From positions 868,001 to 932,000 of the forward strand of contig NZ_CP043626.1 in NCBI RefSeq assembly GCF_008807415.1: 64,000 bases of DNA. The letters run 5' to 3'. The first letter of the stretch is position 1, and each line of letters starts with the position of its first letter. The notes under the pieces were generated by a model. The model searched no databases. It was not told the DNA's origin and was given only the letters and a program-made list of their open reading frames with translations. The translations under genes were made by a program, and so were the position numbers. Origin of the DNA: Pseudomonas denitrificans (nom. rej.). Its GTDB lineage: Bacteria; Pseudomonadota; Gammaproteobacteria; Pseudomonadales; Pseudomonadaceae. Positions 26,350 to 34,014 of the stretch are shown in pieces.

Positions 26350-26928
26350 ATGGCCCGACCTTCCCGCAAAGACGACATCCTCCAGGCCGCGCTGGCCTGT
26401 TTCAGTGAATCCGGCGTGGACGCCACCACCATCGAGATGATCCGCGATCGCTCCGGTGCCAGCATCGGCAGCCTCTATCACCACTACGGCAACAAGGAGC
26501 GCATCATCGGCGCGCTCTACCTGACCGGCATCGGCCAGTACGCGGCGTTGCTCGACGCCGGGCTGGAGGGGGCGAAGAGCGCCGAGGCAGTGGTGAAGCT
26601 GTTCGTCACCTCCTACATCGACTGGGTCTCGGCCAATCCGCAGTGGGCTCGCTTCATCCTGCACAGCCGCGGGCGGGTGGAAGCGGGGGAGGTGGGCGAG
26701 GAACTGCGCGAAGCCAACCGCCAGCAGGGCCGGCGTATTGCCGAGCTGCTGGCCGAACACCGCAAGGCGGGGGCGTTCAAGGCGCTGTCGGCGGAGTTGT
26801 TCAACTCTGTGGTGATTGGTCCGACTCATGACTACGCGCGCAACTGGCTGGCCGGGCGGACGCGGGTGGACCTGATCGAGTGCCGTGAGCAACTGGCGCA
26901 GATCGCGTGGGACAGCGTCCGCGCCTGA
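26350..26928 (+). CDS. TetR/AcrR family transcriptional regulator
   Basis: A 192-residue regulator. The N-terminal helix-turn-helix (about 8-52) shows ILQAALACFSESGVDATTIE then GASIGSLYHHYGNKERI, the family consensus. The C-terminal 140 residues are the helical ligand/dimer domain, including FVTSYIDWVSANPQWARFIL. It is divergent from the DUF4442-hydrolase pair and faces a perfect operator, so autorepression and control of that pair are likely; an acyl-CoA or lipid ligand would fit the context but is a guess. Confidence 0.93.
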   Translation: MARPSRKDDILQAALACFSESGVDATTIEMIRDRSGASIGSLYHHYGNKERIIGALYLTGIGQYAALLDAGLEGAKSAEAVVKLFVTSYIDWVSANPQWARFILHSRGRVEAGEVGEELREANRQQGRRIAELLAEHRKAGAFKALSAELFNSVVIGPTHDYARNWLAGRTRVDLIECREQLAQIAWDSVRA

Positions 26929-26949
26929 TACCGTGGTCGCGCAATGGCA

Positions 26950-27062
26950 CCCTGTAGGAGCGAGCCACTAGGGGGCTCGCCGAACCGTAGGGCGAATAAC
27001 CTGGAACAGGTTATCCGCCGCTTTCCCGGCTGCGGATAACGCTGGCGCGATAGGCGCCCTGC
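26950..27062. repeat. Composite intergenic repeat (GTAGGGCGNATAAC class)
   Basis: TGTAGGAGCGAGCC at the left end resembles the REP core. It is followed by CCGTAGGGCGAATAACC, an AACCTGGAACAGGTT hairpin, and GCGGATAACGC...GGCGCCCT, the reverse-oriented partner. The same arrangement recurs at 41964-42036. Confidence 0.7.
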
Positions 27063-27086
27063 GAGAAACCGTGCCGAGCAGAAATG

Positions 27087-27113
27087 AAAAAGCCCCGCAG
27101 TGCGGGGCTTTTT
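27087..27113. terminator. Bidirectional Rho-independent terminator
   Basis: AAAAAGCCCCGCA, GT, GCGGGGCTTTTT between the convergent tetR and DUF934 genes; long stem with A and T tracts, so it works on both strands. Confidence 0.93.
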
Positions 27114-27125
27114 CCTGTCGCTGAA

Positions 27126-27629
27126 TCAGGCGAGCTGACGGCGACGGAACAGCGGTTGCGGCTGGGTCACCGAGGTCTGGTAGACCTCGGAGAAGTCATC
27201 CAGACCGGCCAGCGCCGCTTGCGGGTCGCGGTCGGCGCGGATGGCGTAGGCGTCGAAGCCGCAGCTCTGCATGAAGAACAGCTGGTCACGCAGCACGTCG
27301 CCGATGGCGCGCACTTCGCCCTTGTAGCCGAAGCGCTCGCGCAGCAGGCGCGCGGTGCTGAAGCCGCGGCCGTCGGTGAAGGCGGGGAAGTTCACGGCGA
27401 TGACCTTGAACTTGTCCAGGTCTTGCGCGATGGCTTCGGGCTCTTCGTCTGCGTCCAGCCACACGCCCAGGCCGCCGTCACGGCCGCGCAGCGCAGGGCC
27501 GTGTTCCAGCCACAGGTTCAGCGGGATGATCACGTCGTCGCAGTTGGGCACGGTCTCGAGGGTCGCGTCCTTGGGCAGCAGGTGCCAGCGATCGTCGACG
27601 ACCTCGCGGTTCTTAATGATTCGCTGCAT
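27126..27629 (-). CDS. DUF934 protein, sulfite reductase partner
   Basis: A 167-residue DUF934 protein, always encoded next to this type of CysI in Pseudomonas (PA1837). NFPAFTDGRGFSTARLLRER is the family hallmark and FDAYAIRADRD follows. It overlaps the end of cysI by 17 bases, which indicates translational coupling. DUF934 is thought to help electron supply or maturation of the siroheme reductase; no catalytic residues are identified. No membrane segment or signal peptide. Confidence 0.92.
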   Translation of the reverse strand: MQRIIKNREVVDDRWHLLPKDATLETVPNCDDVIIPLNLWLEHGPALRGRDGGLGVWLDADEEPEAIAQDLDKFKVIAVNFPAFTDGRGFSTARLLRERFGYKGEVRAIGDVLRDQLFFMQSCGFDAYAIRADRDPQAALAGLDDFSEVYQTSVTQPQPLFRRRQLA

Positions 27630-29270
27630 ATACGCGCTCCTTGAAGAGGTCGATGCCGATGCGACGGTAGGTATCGAGGAAACGTTCCTCTTCGGTGCGC
27701 TGTTCCACGTAGACCTTGATGATCTTCTCGATCACGTCGGCCATCTGGTCCTGGGCGAACGACGGGCCGAGGATCTGCGCGAGGCTCGCCTCACGGCTGG
27801 CGCTGCCGCCGAGGGAGACTTGGTAGAACTCCTCGCCCTTCTTGTCCACGCCGAGGATGCCGATGTGGCCCACGTGGTGGTGGCCGCAGGCGTTCATGCA
27901 GCCGGAGATGTTGAGGTCGAGGTCGCCGATGTCGAACAGGTAGTCCAGGTCATCGAAGCGACGCTGGATGGCTTCGGCCACCGGCAGCGACTTGGCGTTG
28001 GCCAGGGAGCAGAAGTCGCCGCCCGGCAGCAGATGAGGTCGGTCAGCAGGCCCACGTTCGGGGTCGCGAAACCGTTCTCGCGCAGTTCGCCCCAGAGGGT
28101 GAACAGCTGCGCCTGCTCGACGTCGGCGAGGATGATGTTCTGGTTATGGCTGTTGCGCACTTCGCCGAAGCTGTAGCGGTCGGCGAGGTCAGCGACCACG
28201 TCCAGCTGCTTGTCGGTGATGTCGCCAGGCGCCACGCCGGTGGGCTTGAGCGACAGGGTCACGGCGACGTAGCCGGGCTTCTTGTGGGCGAAGGTGTTGC
28301 GGGTGCGCCAGCGGGCGAAGCCGGGGTTCTCGGCGTCCAGCTGGGCGAGGGTGGCGTCCTGGTCTTCCAGGGCCTGGTAGGCCGGATCGACGAAGTGCGC
28401 AGCCACGCGCTGCAGCTCGGCGTCGGTCAGGGTGCTCGGGCCGTCCTTCAGGTTCGCCCATTCGGCGTCGACCTTCTGGGCGAAGACTTCCGGCGTCAGC
28501 GCCTTGACCAGGATCTTGATGCGCGCCTTGTACTTGTTGTCCCGACGGCCATAGCGGTTGTACACGCGCAGGATGGCGTCCAGGTAGGACAGCAGGTGCT
28601 GCCAGGGCAGGAATTCATTGATGAAGCTGCCGACGATCGGGGTGCGGCCCAGGCCGCCGCCGACGGAGACGCGGAAGCCCAGCTCGCCGGCTTCGTTCTG
28701 CACCGCTTCCAGGCCGATGTCGTGCACCTCGATGGCCGCACGGTCGCTCACGGCGCCGTTGACGGCGATCTTGAACTTGCGCGGCAGGTGGGCGAATTCG
28801 GGGTGGAAGGTCGACCACTGGCGGATGATCTCGCACCAGGGGCGCGGGTCCACGAGTTCGTCACGGGCGACGCCGGCGAACTGGTCGGTGGTGGTGTTGC
28901 GGATGCAGTTGCCGCTGGTCTGGATCGCGTGCATCTGCACGGTGGCCAGCTCGGCGAGGATTTCCGGCACGTCTTCCAGTTCCGGCCAGTTGTACTGCAC
29001 GTTCTGGCGGGTGCTGATGTGCGCGTAGCCCTTGTCGTAGTCGCGGGCGATCTGCGCCAGCTTGCGGACCTGCCGGGAGGACAGCAGGCCGTAAGGCACA
29101 GCCACTCGCAGCATGGGCGCGTAGCGCTGGATGTACAGGCCATTCTGCAGACGCAGCGGGCGGAATTCCTCGCCGGTCAGTTCGCCCGCCAGGTAACGGT
29201 GGGTCTGATCGCGGAACTGCTTGACGCGATCTTCTACGATCCTCTGATCGTATTCGTCATATACGTACAT
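27613..29270 (-). pseudogene. cysI: Sulfite reductase hemoprotein (CysI) with one-base frameshift at the Fe-S ligand motif
   Basis: Siroheme/4Fe-4S reductase that makes sulfide from sulfite for cysteine synthesis. From MYVYDEYDQRIVEDRV (29270) the frame is open through NIRNTTT-like SGNCIRNTTTDQFAG and SVGGGLGRTP to GLLTDLICC. The expected next residues PGGDFCSLANAKS lie in another frame because one C/G is missing at about 28022-28027. The rest (VAEAIQRRFDDLD, the second cluster motif SGCMNACGHHHVGHIG) continues to 27613. Corrected length is 552 residues, standard for Pseudomonas. As read, the protein would lack three of four cluster cysteines. It is the third single-base lesion in 7 kb, so an assembly error is the favoured explanation. 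Confidence 0.92.
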
Positions 29271-29531
29271 GAATCATCCTGCTGTCAGGCTATAGCGCTC
29301 AGGGCGTATTGCGTATCCCAGCGCGCACGGCAACGCGCTCCACGCGGAGTGGGGCGCACGATACCAGTTCGGGAATATGCGCAAAAGTGATGTTTGAGTA
29401 TATGGCGAGAACTTTCGGGTATAAGTAGCGCCAGGCCTGAAACACAGGCGGGACGGGGACTTGAAGCAGGACGGCCGTTGCTCCGTTGCGCCGCTTCGCC
29501 TGGCTATGGGCGGCGGCGCAACGGGAGCCGA

Positions 29532-30029
29532 TCAGGCATCCCGGCGGTGGGCAGCGTCGCGCAGTTGTGAGGTGTCGACGCGGACGAAGATCGAGTCGCC
29601 GACGCAGGTCAGCACGTCCCCGGCGTAGACCTCGCAGATGATCCGGCTCTTGCGTCCGACTTCACCTTCTACATGGGCCTTCAGGGTCAGCGGCACGCCC
29701 ATGGGCGTCGGCTTGATGTACTTGATACCGAGGTTGCCGGTGACGCAGTCGATGCGCGGCAGGCTGCCCGGCTCGCGGCCTTCAGCGCGGTAGTGGTAGG
29801 CCATGGCGGTCCAGTTCGAGTGGCAGTCCACCAGCATGGCGATCAGGCCGCCGTAGACCAGTTCCGGCCAGCCGCAGTACTTGGCTTCGGGCAGGTGTTC
29901 GGCGACGACGTGGATGCCGTCCTCGTGCCAGCGGCTCTTGATGTGCAGTCCGTGCGGGTTGCTGCCGCCGCAGCCGTAGCAGACGCCTTCCGGCGCGACA
30001 GTGTCTTGCAGTGAGTCCACGTGCTTCAT
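29532..30029 (-). CDS. PaaI-like hotdog thioesterase
   Basis: A 165-residue hotdog-fold protein. CYGCGGSNPHGLHIKSRW at the N-terminus is the Cys-containing motif of one PaaI subfamily; WPELVYGGLIAMLVDCHSN carries the active-site helix and Asp (GGLxAxLxD), and GIKYIKPTPMGVPL a core strand. It should hydrolyse an acyl-CoA or acyl-ACP thioester in the cytosol; the acyl group is unknown. The 261-base gap before cysI has an AT-richer stretch near 29390-29430 that may hold the cysI promoter. Confidence 0.87.
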   Translation of the reverse strand: MKHVDSLQDTVAPEGVCYGCGGSNPHGLHIKSRWHEDGIHVVAEHLPEAKYCGWPELVYGGLIAMLVDCHSNWTAMAYHYRAEGREPGSLPRIDCVTGNLGIKYIKPTPMGVPLTLKAHVEGEVGRKSRIICEVYAGDVLTCVGDSIFVRVDTSQLRDAAHRRDA

Positions 30030-30170
30030 CCACTCGCTTGTTCTTATGGAGCCAGCAGCCTAACGGCATTTGCGCAGTGGCGGAAAGGGGCGGTTCCTTG
30101 AGCTGCGGGCCGGGCTGGTCTTAACTCTGGGCTGTGGTCCTTCAGCCAATAACGAGAAGATGGGGGAAGC

Positions 30171-30284
30171 ATGAGCGAAGAAACGTCCAGCAAGACCAGC
30201 GACAGCGTCGTCGATGCCCGCGCCGCATTCATCCTGATCCTGCTGGTGGTCGCGACCGCCGTATTCTGGGTCAGCCACCAGTGA
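30171..30284 (+). CDS. Small single-pass membrane protein (37 aa)
   Basis: ATG at 30171 with GGGGGAAGC just upstream encodes MSEETSSKTSDSVVDARAAF, then a 16-residue hydrophobic helix (ILILLVVATAVFWV) and a short SHQ tail. The charged soluble N-terminus and single helix are typical of a bitopic small protein. The start and Shine-Dalgarno are well placed, and it sits alone between divergent and convergent genes. Function unknown. Confidence 0.7.
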   Translation: MSEETSSKTSDSVVDARAAFILILLVVATAVFWVSHQ

Positions 30285-30344
30285 CAGCGGTGCCGGCGGG
30301 TCGCGCTGCGGCCCGCCCGGTACCTCACTTCCCGGCCGGCTTTT

Positions 30345-30563
30345 CTACAGCCCGGCGAAATGCAGCACCAACTGCACCAGCCCGTAGAGCAGCAACACGA
30401 AGACCAGCGTGAAGAGAATGCCCATGGCGATGAAATGACTGGGCTTGCCGTGGGTGAAGTCGCGCGCGCGGTTGCGCCCGCTCTGTACGCCGAAGGCCGC
30501 GGCCAGCACGCTGTGGAGCATCTGCCAGAAGCTCGGCGGCTTGTTCTGTTGCTCGTCCATCAT
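30345..30563 (-). CDS. DUF2970 small membrane protein
   Basis: Starting at 30563 the product is 72 residues: PPSFWQMLHSVLAAAFGVQS is the DUF2970 motif, followed by basic residues (RNRARDFTHGK) and one C-terminal membrane helix (FIAMGILFTLVFVLLLYGLV). AGGAGG lies 4 bases before this ATG and 7 before a second ATG at 30560, so either start is possible. Function of the family is unknown. It follows the MATE gene on the same strand with 45 bases in between. Confidence 0.85.
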   Translation of the reverse strand: MMDEQQNKPPSFWQMLHSVLAAAFGVQSGRNRARDFTHGKPSHFIAMGILFTLVFVLLLYGLVQLVLHFAGL

Positions 30564-30608
30564 TGGTCCTCCTTTTGCCTGCAAGCCTAGCTCCTGAGGG
30601 CGCGAACG

Positions 30609-31934
30609 CTAGAGTTCGATCTGCGTCCACTGGCGCTTCTGCCACATCACCGCGAAGATCGCCGAGGCCAGCCCGCGCTGCAGTATCTGCATGCTCCAGA
30701 TCGCCAGCAGCCCGCCGCCCAGCACCGGGCCGACCAGGTAGGCCAGTGGCAGGAAGAACAGCCACTGGTTGCCCAGGCTGACCGCCATCACCGTGCGCAC
30801 GGCGCCTGCGCCCAGCAGCGCCTGGGTCAGTACCAGCGCGGTGGCGTCGATCACCATGCCCATGCCGGTGAGCATCAGTGGCACCCGGCCCAGTTCGATC
30901 AGCGCAGGATCGCTGACGAACAGCCGCAGGATCGCCTCGGGGAAAATCCAGAACGGCGCGCCCAGCAGTGCCAGGCCGCAGGCGGCGACCTTGACCACGT
31001 CCCAACCCCAGCGGTGCGCGCTGTCGAAGTCGCGCTCGCCCATGCTCTGGCTGACCAGCGTCGTCGCCGCCATGCCCAGGCCAACGCCAGGCAGGATCAG
31101 GAACAGCGCCAGGTTGATCAGCACATGGGCCACTGCCAGCTCGCGGGTGCCGACCTGGGCGATGATCCAGAACAGCAGGGTGATGCCGGCGGCGAAGAAG
31201 AACTGCTGCAACGAGTTGGGCAGCGACAGGCGCAGCAGCGTGCGGATGTCCCTTTCGCTTGGCAGGCGCGGGTGGAAGCCCTGGGCGCGGGCGTCGCGCC
31301 AGGTGATCCAGGCGTAGATCAGCGAGCCGAGGTACAGCGCCAGCGTGGTGCCCAGGCCGCTGCCCACCGCGCCCATCCGGGGCAGGCCGAACAGGCCGTG
31401 GATCAGGCTGTAGCTGATCGCCGCGTTGGCCAGGTGCATCACCACCAGGGTGCGCATGTACATGCCCGAGCGCCGGGTGCCGTTCCAGTAGCCGCGGAAG
31501 GAGAAGTTCAGGCCGACGGCTAGCACCGACAAGGCGCGCCATTCGAAGTAGGGAATACCGACCGCGAGCACCTCGGGGTCGTTGGACAGAGCGCGGACAA
31601 TGGGCTCGGCGAACAACAGGCAGATCAGCGTGATCGGCAGCGACAGGCCCAGCGCCACCAGCAGCCCGCAGTTCAACGGAGCGGCGAGCTCGGCGTTGCG
31701 GCCTTCACCACGCCGGCGCGCCACCAGTGCCTGCACGCCTGCGCCCAGGCCCATCACCAGCGAAATGGCGACGAAGTTGGCGTAACTGCCGATGCCGACC
31801 CCGGCGAGGGACTTTTCCCCGAGGTGGCCGACCATGGCCGCATCCACCAGGTTAAGCAGGCTCTGACTGAGCATCCCGCCGATGATCGGCAAGCCCAGGC
31901 TGAGAATATTCTGGAACCGCTGGCGCTCTAGCAT
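30609..31934 (-). CDS. MATE-family multidrug/Na+ antiporter
   Basis: A 441-residue inner-membrane exporter with 12 hydrophobic segments in two related halves. ILSLGLPIIGGMLSQSLLNL and VDAAMVGHLGEKSLAGVGIG are the MATE N-terminal signature, and VRTVMAVSLGNQWLFFLPLA the matching part of the second half. DinF/NorM-like proteins expel cationic drugs or metabolites using Na+ or H+ gradients; the substrate is unknown. The ATG at 31934 (MLERQRFQNIL) is preferred over 31973, which adds 13 polar residues. Confidence 0.92.
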   Translation of the reverse strand: MLERQRFQNILSLGLPIIGGMLSQSLLNLVDAAMVGHLGEKSLAGVGIGSYANFVAISLVMGLGAGVQALVARRRGEGRNAELAAPLNCGLLVALGLSLPITLICLLFAEPIVRALSNDPEVLAVGIPYFEWRALSVLAVGLNFSFRGYWNGTRRSGMYMRTLVVMHLANAAISYSLIHGLFGLPRMGAVGSGLGTTLALYLGSLIYAWITWRDARAQGFHPRLPSERDIRTLLRLSLPNSLQQFFFAAGITLLFWIIAQVGTRELAVAHVLINLALFLILPGVGLGMAATTLVSQSMGERDFDSAHRWGWDVVKVAACGLALLGAPFWIFPEAILRLFVSDPALIELGRVPLMLTGMGMVIDATALVLTQALLGAGAVRTVMAVSLGNQWLFFLPLAYLVGPVLGGGLLAIWSMQILQRGLASAIFAVMWQKRQWTQIEL

Positions 31935-32164
31935 GGCGTCTCTGGGCAGTAAGCTCCGGCCTGTTCTGGACATCCGGCGGGCCCGTGCCGGTAGGGCTTC
32001 GCTGCAGGAAATCCTAGCCGAAGGGAGCGCTTCCCGCCCCCTTTTAGAACGGAATATGCCTACGAATATTGCGAAGTTGTTCCGGCGATATTTCCGATAT
32101 TTGTGTGAGGCGCGTCACGTTTTTTCGCCTTGGCGAACGAAATCGGCGTACTACGCTGAGACTC

Positions 32165-32258
32165 AATTGACCAGGGCAAACCTGTGCGAAAGCCAGGGAC
32201 GCAAAGCCACCGATCTACAGCCCGAAAGGGCCATGACCGCGGGGTTGCCAAGCAGGCC
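32165..32258 (+). promoter_or_regulatory. Cyclic-di-GMP-I (GEMM-I) riboswitch
   Basis: The conserved blocks occur in the right order and spacing: AGGGCAAACC at 32173-32182, a GAAA tetraloop (32188-32191) capping the P2 stem CCTG/CAGG, GGGACGCAAAGCC at 32196-32208 (the ligand-stacking A and tetraloop receptor side), a second GAAA hairpin GCCC/GGGC, and CGCGGGGTTGCC at 32238-32249, which pairs back to GGCAA. These are the hallmarks of the class I c-di-GMP aptamer. It points toward the GTPase operon with its 3' edge 115 bases from the start codon. Confidence 0.9.
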
Positions 32259-32324
32259 GGACGTTCGTCCGCGCCTTCTGCGAGCTTGCGCTCGGCATCT
32301 TCCAACGTCCCGGTGAGCCTCCTG

Positions 32325-32344
32325 ATCAACCCGTGCAGGTTGAT
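32325..32344 (+). promoter_or_regulatory. Possible expression-platform hairpin of the riboswitch
   Basis: ATCAACC, CGTGCA, GGTTGAT forms a perfect 7-bp stem 16-29 bases before the Shine-Dalgarno (AAGGGAG at 32360). CAACCC within its left arm is also complementary to GGGTTG of the aptamer's closing strand (32242-32247), so the two pairings exclude each other. A GT-rich stretch, not a clean U-tract, follows. Switching by termination or translation is inference. Confidence 0.45.
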
Positions 32345-32373
32345 GGTGTTTGTTGGCCCAAGGGAGCGCGCCG

Positions 32374-32973
32374 ATGAATCAGCCGTATCAGGTTCACTAC
32401 ACCTACGGGTTCGCCCGGATGGCGTTGCGGGATCAGGTGGTTTTCAAATCCATTGTCGGCCTGCTCAGCGGTCGCACGCTGGCGAGCTGGGCGTATGTCG
32501 ATGGCCCGGCCGATCTGCTGGTCGAGGGGGAGGAAGGCGAGCCCCGCGTCCAGTTGCGCACCGCCGAAGGCGAGCCGCTCTGGGTCCATTGGCCACTGCG
32601 TGCCAGTGAAGTCTTCGACTGTCTTGAGCGCGCCGCCCGTGCCATCGGTCACCGGCCAGTGGAGACTCCTGGCGGAGCGCTGCGCCTGAAGCACTGGCCG
32701 GCGGCTTCCTTGCTCAAGGGTGAGCATCGCTACGTGCGCCTGGCCACACTGCTCTGCGCGCGGGCCATGAGCCTGGATGAGTTGTGCGAGCGCTCCGGCG
32801 TGCCGCGCCAGGTGGCGGAAAGCTTCGTCCGCCTGATGGACGCCCAGCAGATGCTTCAACCCGTCGAGGCCATGCCTGCTGCGCCCGCGCAGCAAACCGC
32901 AGCGCCCATCGGCCTGCTGGCGCGCATCCGTCGTCATCTCGGTCTGGGCGGTACTGCGGAGGCCAGCCGATGA
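32374..32973 (+). CDS. Unknown protein with winged-helix-like C-terminus, first gene of the GTPase/roadblock operon
   Basis: 199 residues, starting at an ATG 8 bases after AAGGGAG. The N-terminal 110 residues begin MNQPYQVHYTYGFARMALRD and look mixed alpha/beta. The region around 120-160 (LATLLCARAMSLDELCERSG then VPRQVAESFVRLMDAQQML) reads as a winged-helix: two helices, a turn and a recognition helix. The tail is Ala/Pro/Gln-rich and ends in a basic amphipathic helix (GLLARIRRHLGLGG). No known family is recognised. It overlaps the GTPase gene by 4 bases (ATGA), so it is almost certainly a partner. By position it recalls the DUF742 component of actinobacterial conservons. Confidence 0.85.
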   Translation: MNQPYQVHYTYGFARMALRDQVVFKSIVGLLSGRTLASWAYVDGPADLLVEGEEGEPRVQLRTAEGEPLWVHWPLRASEVFDCLERAARAIGHRPVETPGGALRLKHWPAASLLKGEHRYVRLATLLCARAMSLDELCERSGVPRQVAESFVRLMDAQQMLQPVEAMPAAPAQQTAAPIGLLARIRRHLGLGGTAEASR

Positions 32974-33500
32974 GGGAATACAAGATCCTCTTCACCGGCA
33001 CCATGGGCGCCGGCAAGACCACCGCCATCGCCGCGATCAGCGATATCGACCCGGTCAGCACCGATGTGCAGAACAACGACCCGAGCCTGGACAAGGCGCG
33101 CACCACAGTCGGCCTGGACTACGGCGAAGTGGTCCTCGGCCCGGAAGAGCGCCTGCGCCTGTACGGTACCCCAGGCCAGGCGCGATTCGCCTTCATGTGG
33201 GGAATCCTCGCCCGAGGTGCGCTCGGGCTGGTGATCCTGATCGACAACTCGCGGCCAGACCCGCTGGGCGACCTGCGCGTCTACCTCGAAGGCTTCGCCG
33301 ATTGTATCGGCCGCGCGCCCTGTGTGATCGGTGTCGGCCGCCTGCCGGGTAATCCCCATCCCGGCCTGGACGACTACGCCGCCGCCCTGGCGCAGGCCGG
33401 ATACAGCTTCCCGGTGATCGAGGTGGACGTACGCGAAGCGGAGGAGGTGCGGCTGCTGCTCGACCTGCTCCTGCTGCAACTGGAATGCACGGCGGCCTGA
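32970..33500 (+). CDS. Ras/MglA-like small GTPase
   Basis: A 176-residue single-domain GTPase. G1 is GTMGAGKTT (residues 10-18), the switch I Thr lies in LDKARTTVGLDYG, and G3 is LYGTPGQARF, the form seen in the bacterial conservon/COG2229 and MglA-like groups, where the usual DxxG Asp is replaced. GLVILIDNSRPDPLGDL forms strand 5. The G4 base-recognition motif NKxD is not recognisable; VIGVGRLPGN occupies its place, which is unusual. No lipid anchor or membrane helix. Overlaps the upstream gene by 4 bases and precedes two roadblock genes, the expected GAP/regulator partners. Confidence 0.92.
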   Translation: MREYKILFTGTMGAGKTTAIAAISDIDPVSTDVQNNDPSLDKARTTVGLDYGEVVLGPEERLRLYGTPGQARFAFMWGILARGALGLVILIDNSRPDPLGDLRVYLEGFADCIGRAPCVIGVGRLPGNPHPGLDDYAAALAQAGYSFPVIEVDVREAEEVRLLLDLLLLQLECTAA

Positions 33501-33532
33501 GGCCTGACGTTCGCCACCGACTGGAGTCGACC

Positions 33533-33943
33533 ATGGAACATGCCCTGATGAGCCTGCCGGAAAGACTGCGCCACGACGCCGAGCTTGCGCTGGACGAACT
33601 GGGCGCCAGCCTCGGCCGGCCGAGCGCGGCGGTGATTGCCACCACCGATGGTTTCGAGGTGGCTTCCCGCGCCTGCAAGGGGCTGGAGGTTTCCAAGCTG
33701 GCGGCGATGGCCTGCTCGATCTCTGCCCTGGGTGCGATGGTCGGCCAGGAGAGCGAAGTCGGGCCGCACCAGAACGTGATCGTCGAGGCGAGCGAAGGCT
33801 ACATCGTCATCGTCGACATCCCGCACCCGAGCCACCCAATGATCCTCAACCTGGTCGCCGACCGCGAGGAGATGCTCGGCCAGGTGCTCTACCAGGCAAA
33901 ACGCACGGCAACACGACTGGCGGATCTGTCGCTGGCCGGCTGA
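33533..33943 (+). CDS. Roadblock/LC7 (MglB-like) protein
   Basis: A 136-residue roadblock-fold protein. After a helical lead (LPERLRHDAELALDELGASL) it shows the domain strands SAAVIATTDGFEVASRA and helix KLAAMACSISALGAMVG, then HQNVIVEASEGYIVIVDI and a long C-terminal helix. Proteins of this fold homodimerise and act as GAPs or effectors for Ras-like GTPases such as MglA. The ATG at 33533 follows GGAG; 32 bases separate it from the GTPase gene. Confidence 0.9.
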   Translation: MEHALMSLPERLRHDAELALDELGASLGRPSAAVIATTDGFEVASRACKGLEVSKLAAMACSISALGAMVGQESEVGPHQNVIVEASEGYIVIVDIPHPSHPMILNLVADREEMLGQVLYQAKRTATRLADLSLAG

Positions 33944-34014
33944 GACAAAAGGCTTCGCGGCGCGCGCGGCTGCGGGGCCCCTACAACAGGACGCGCACTC
34001 AAGGAGTAATCGCT

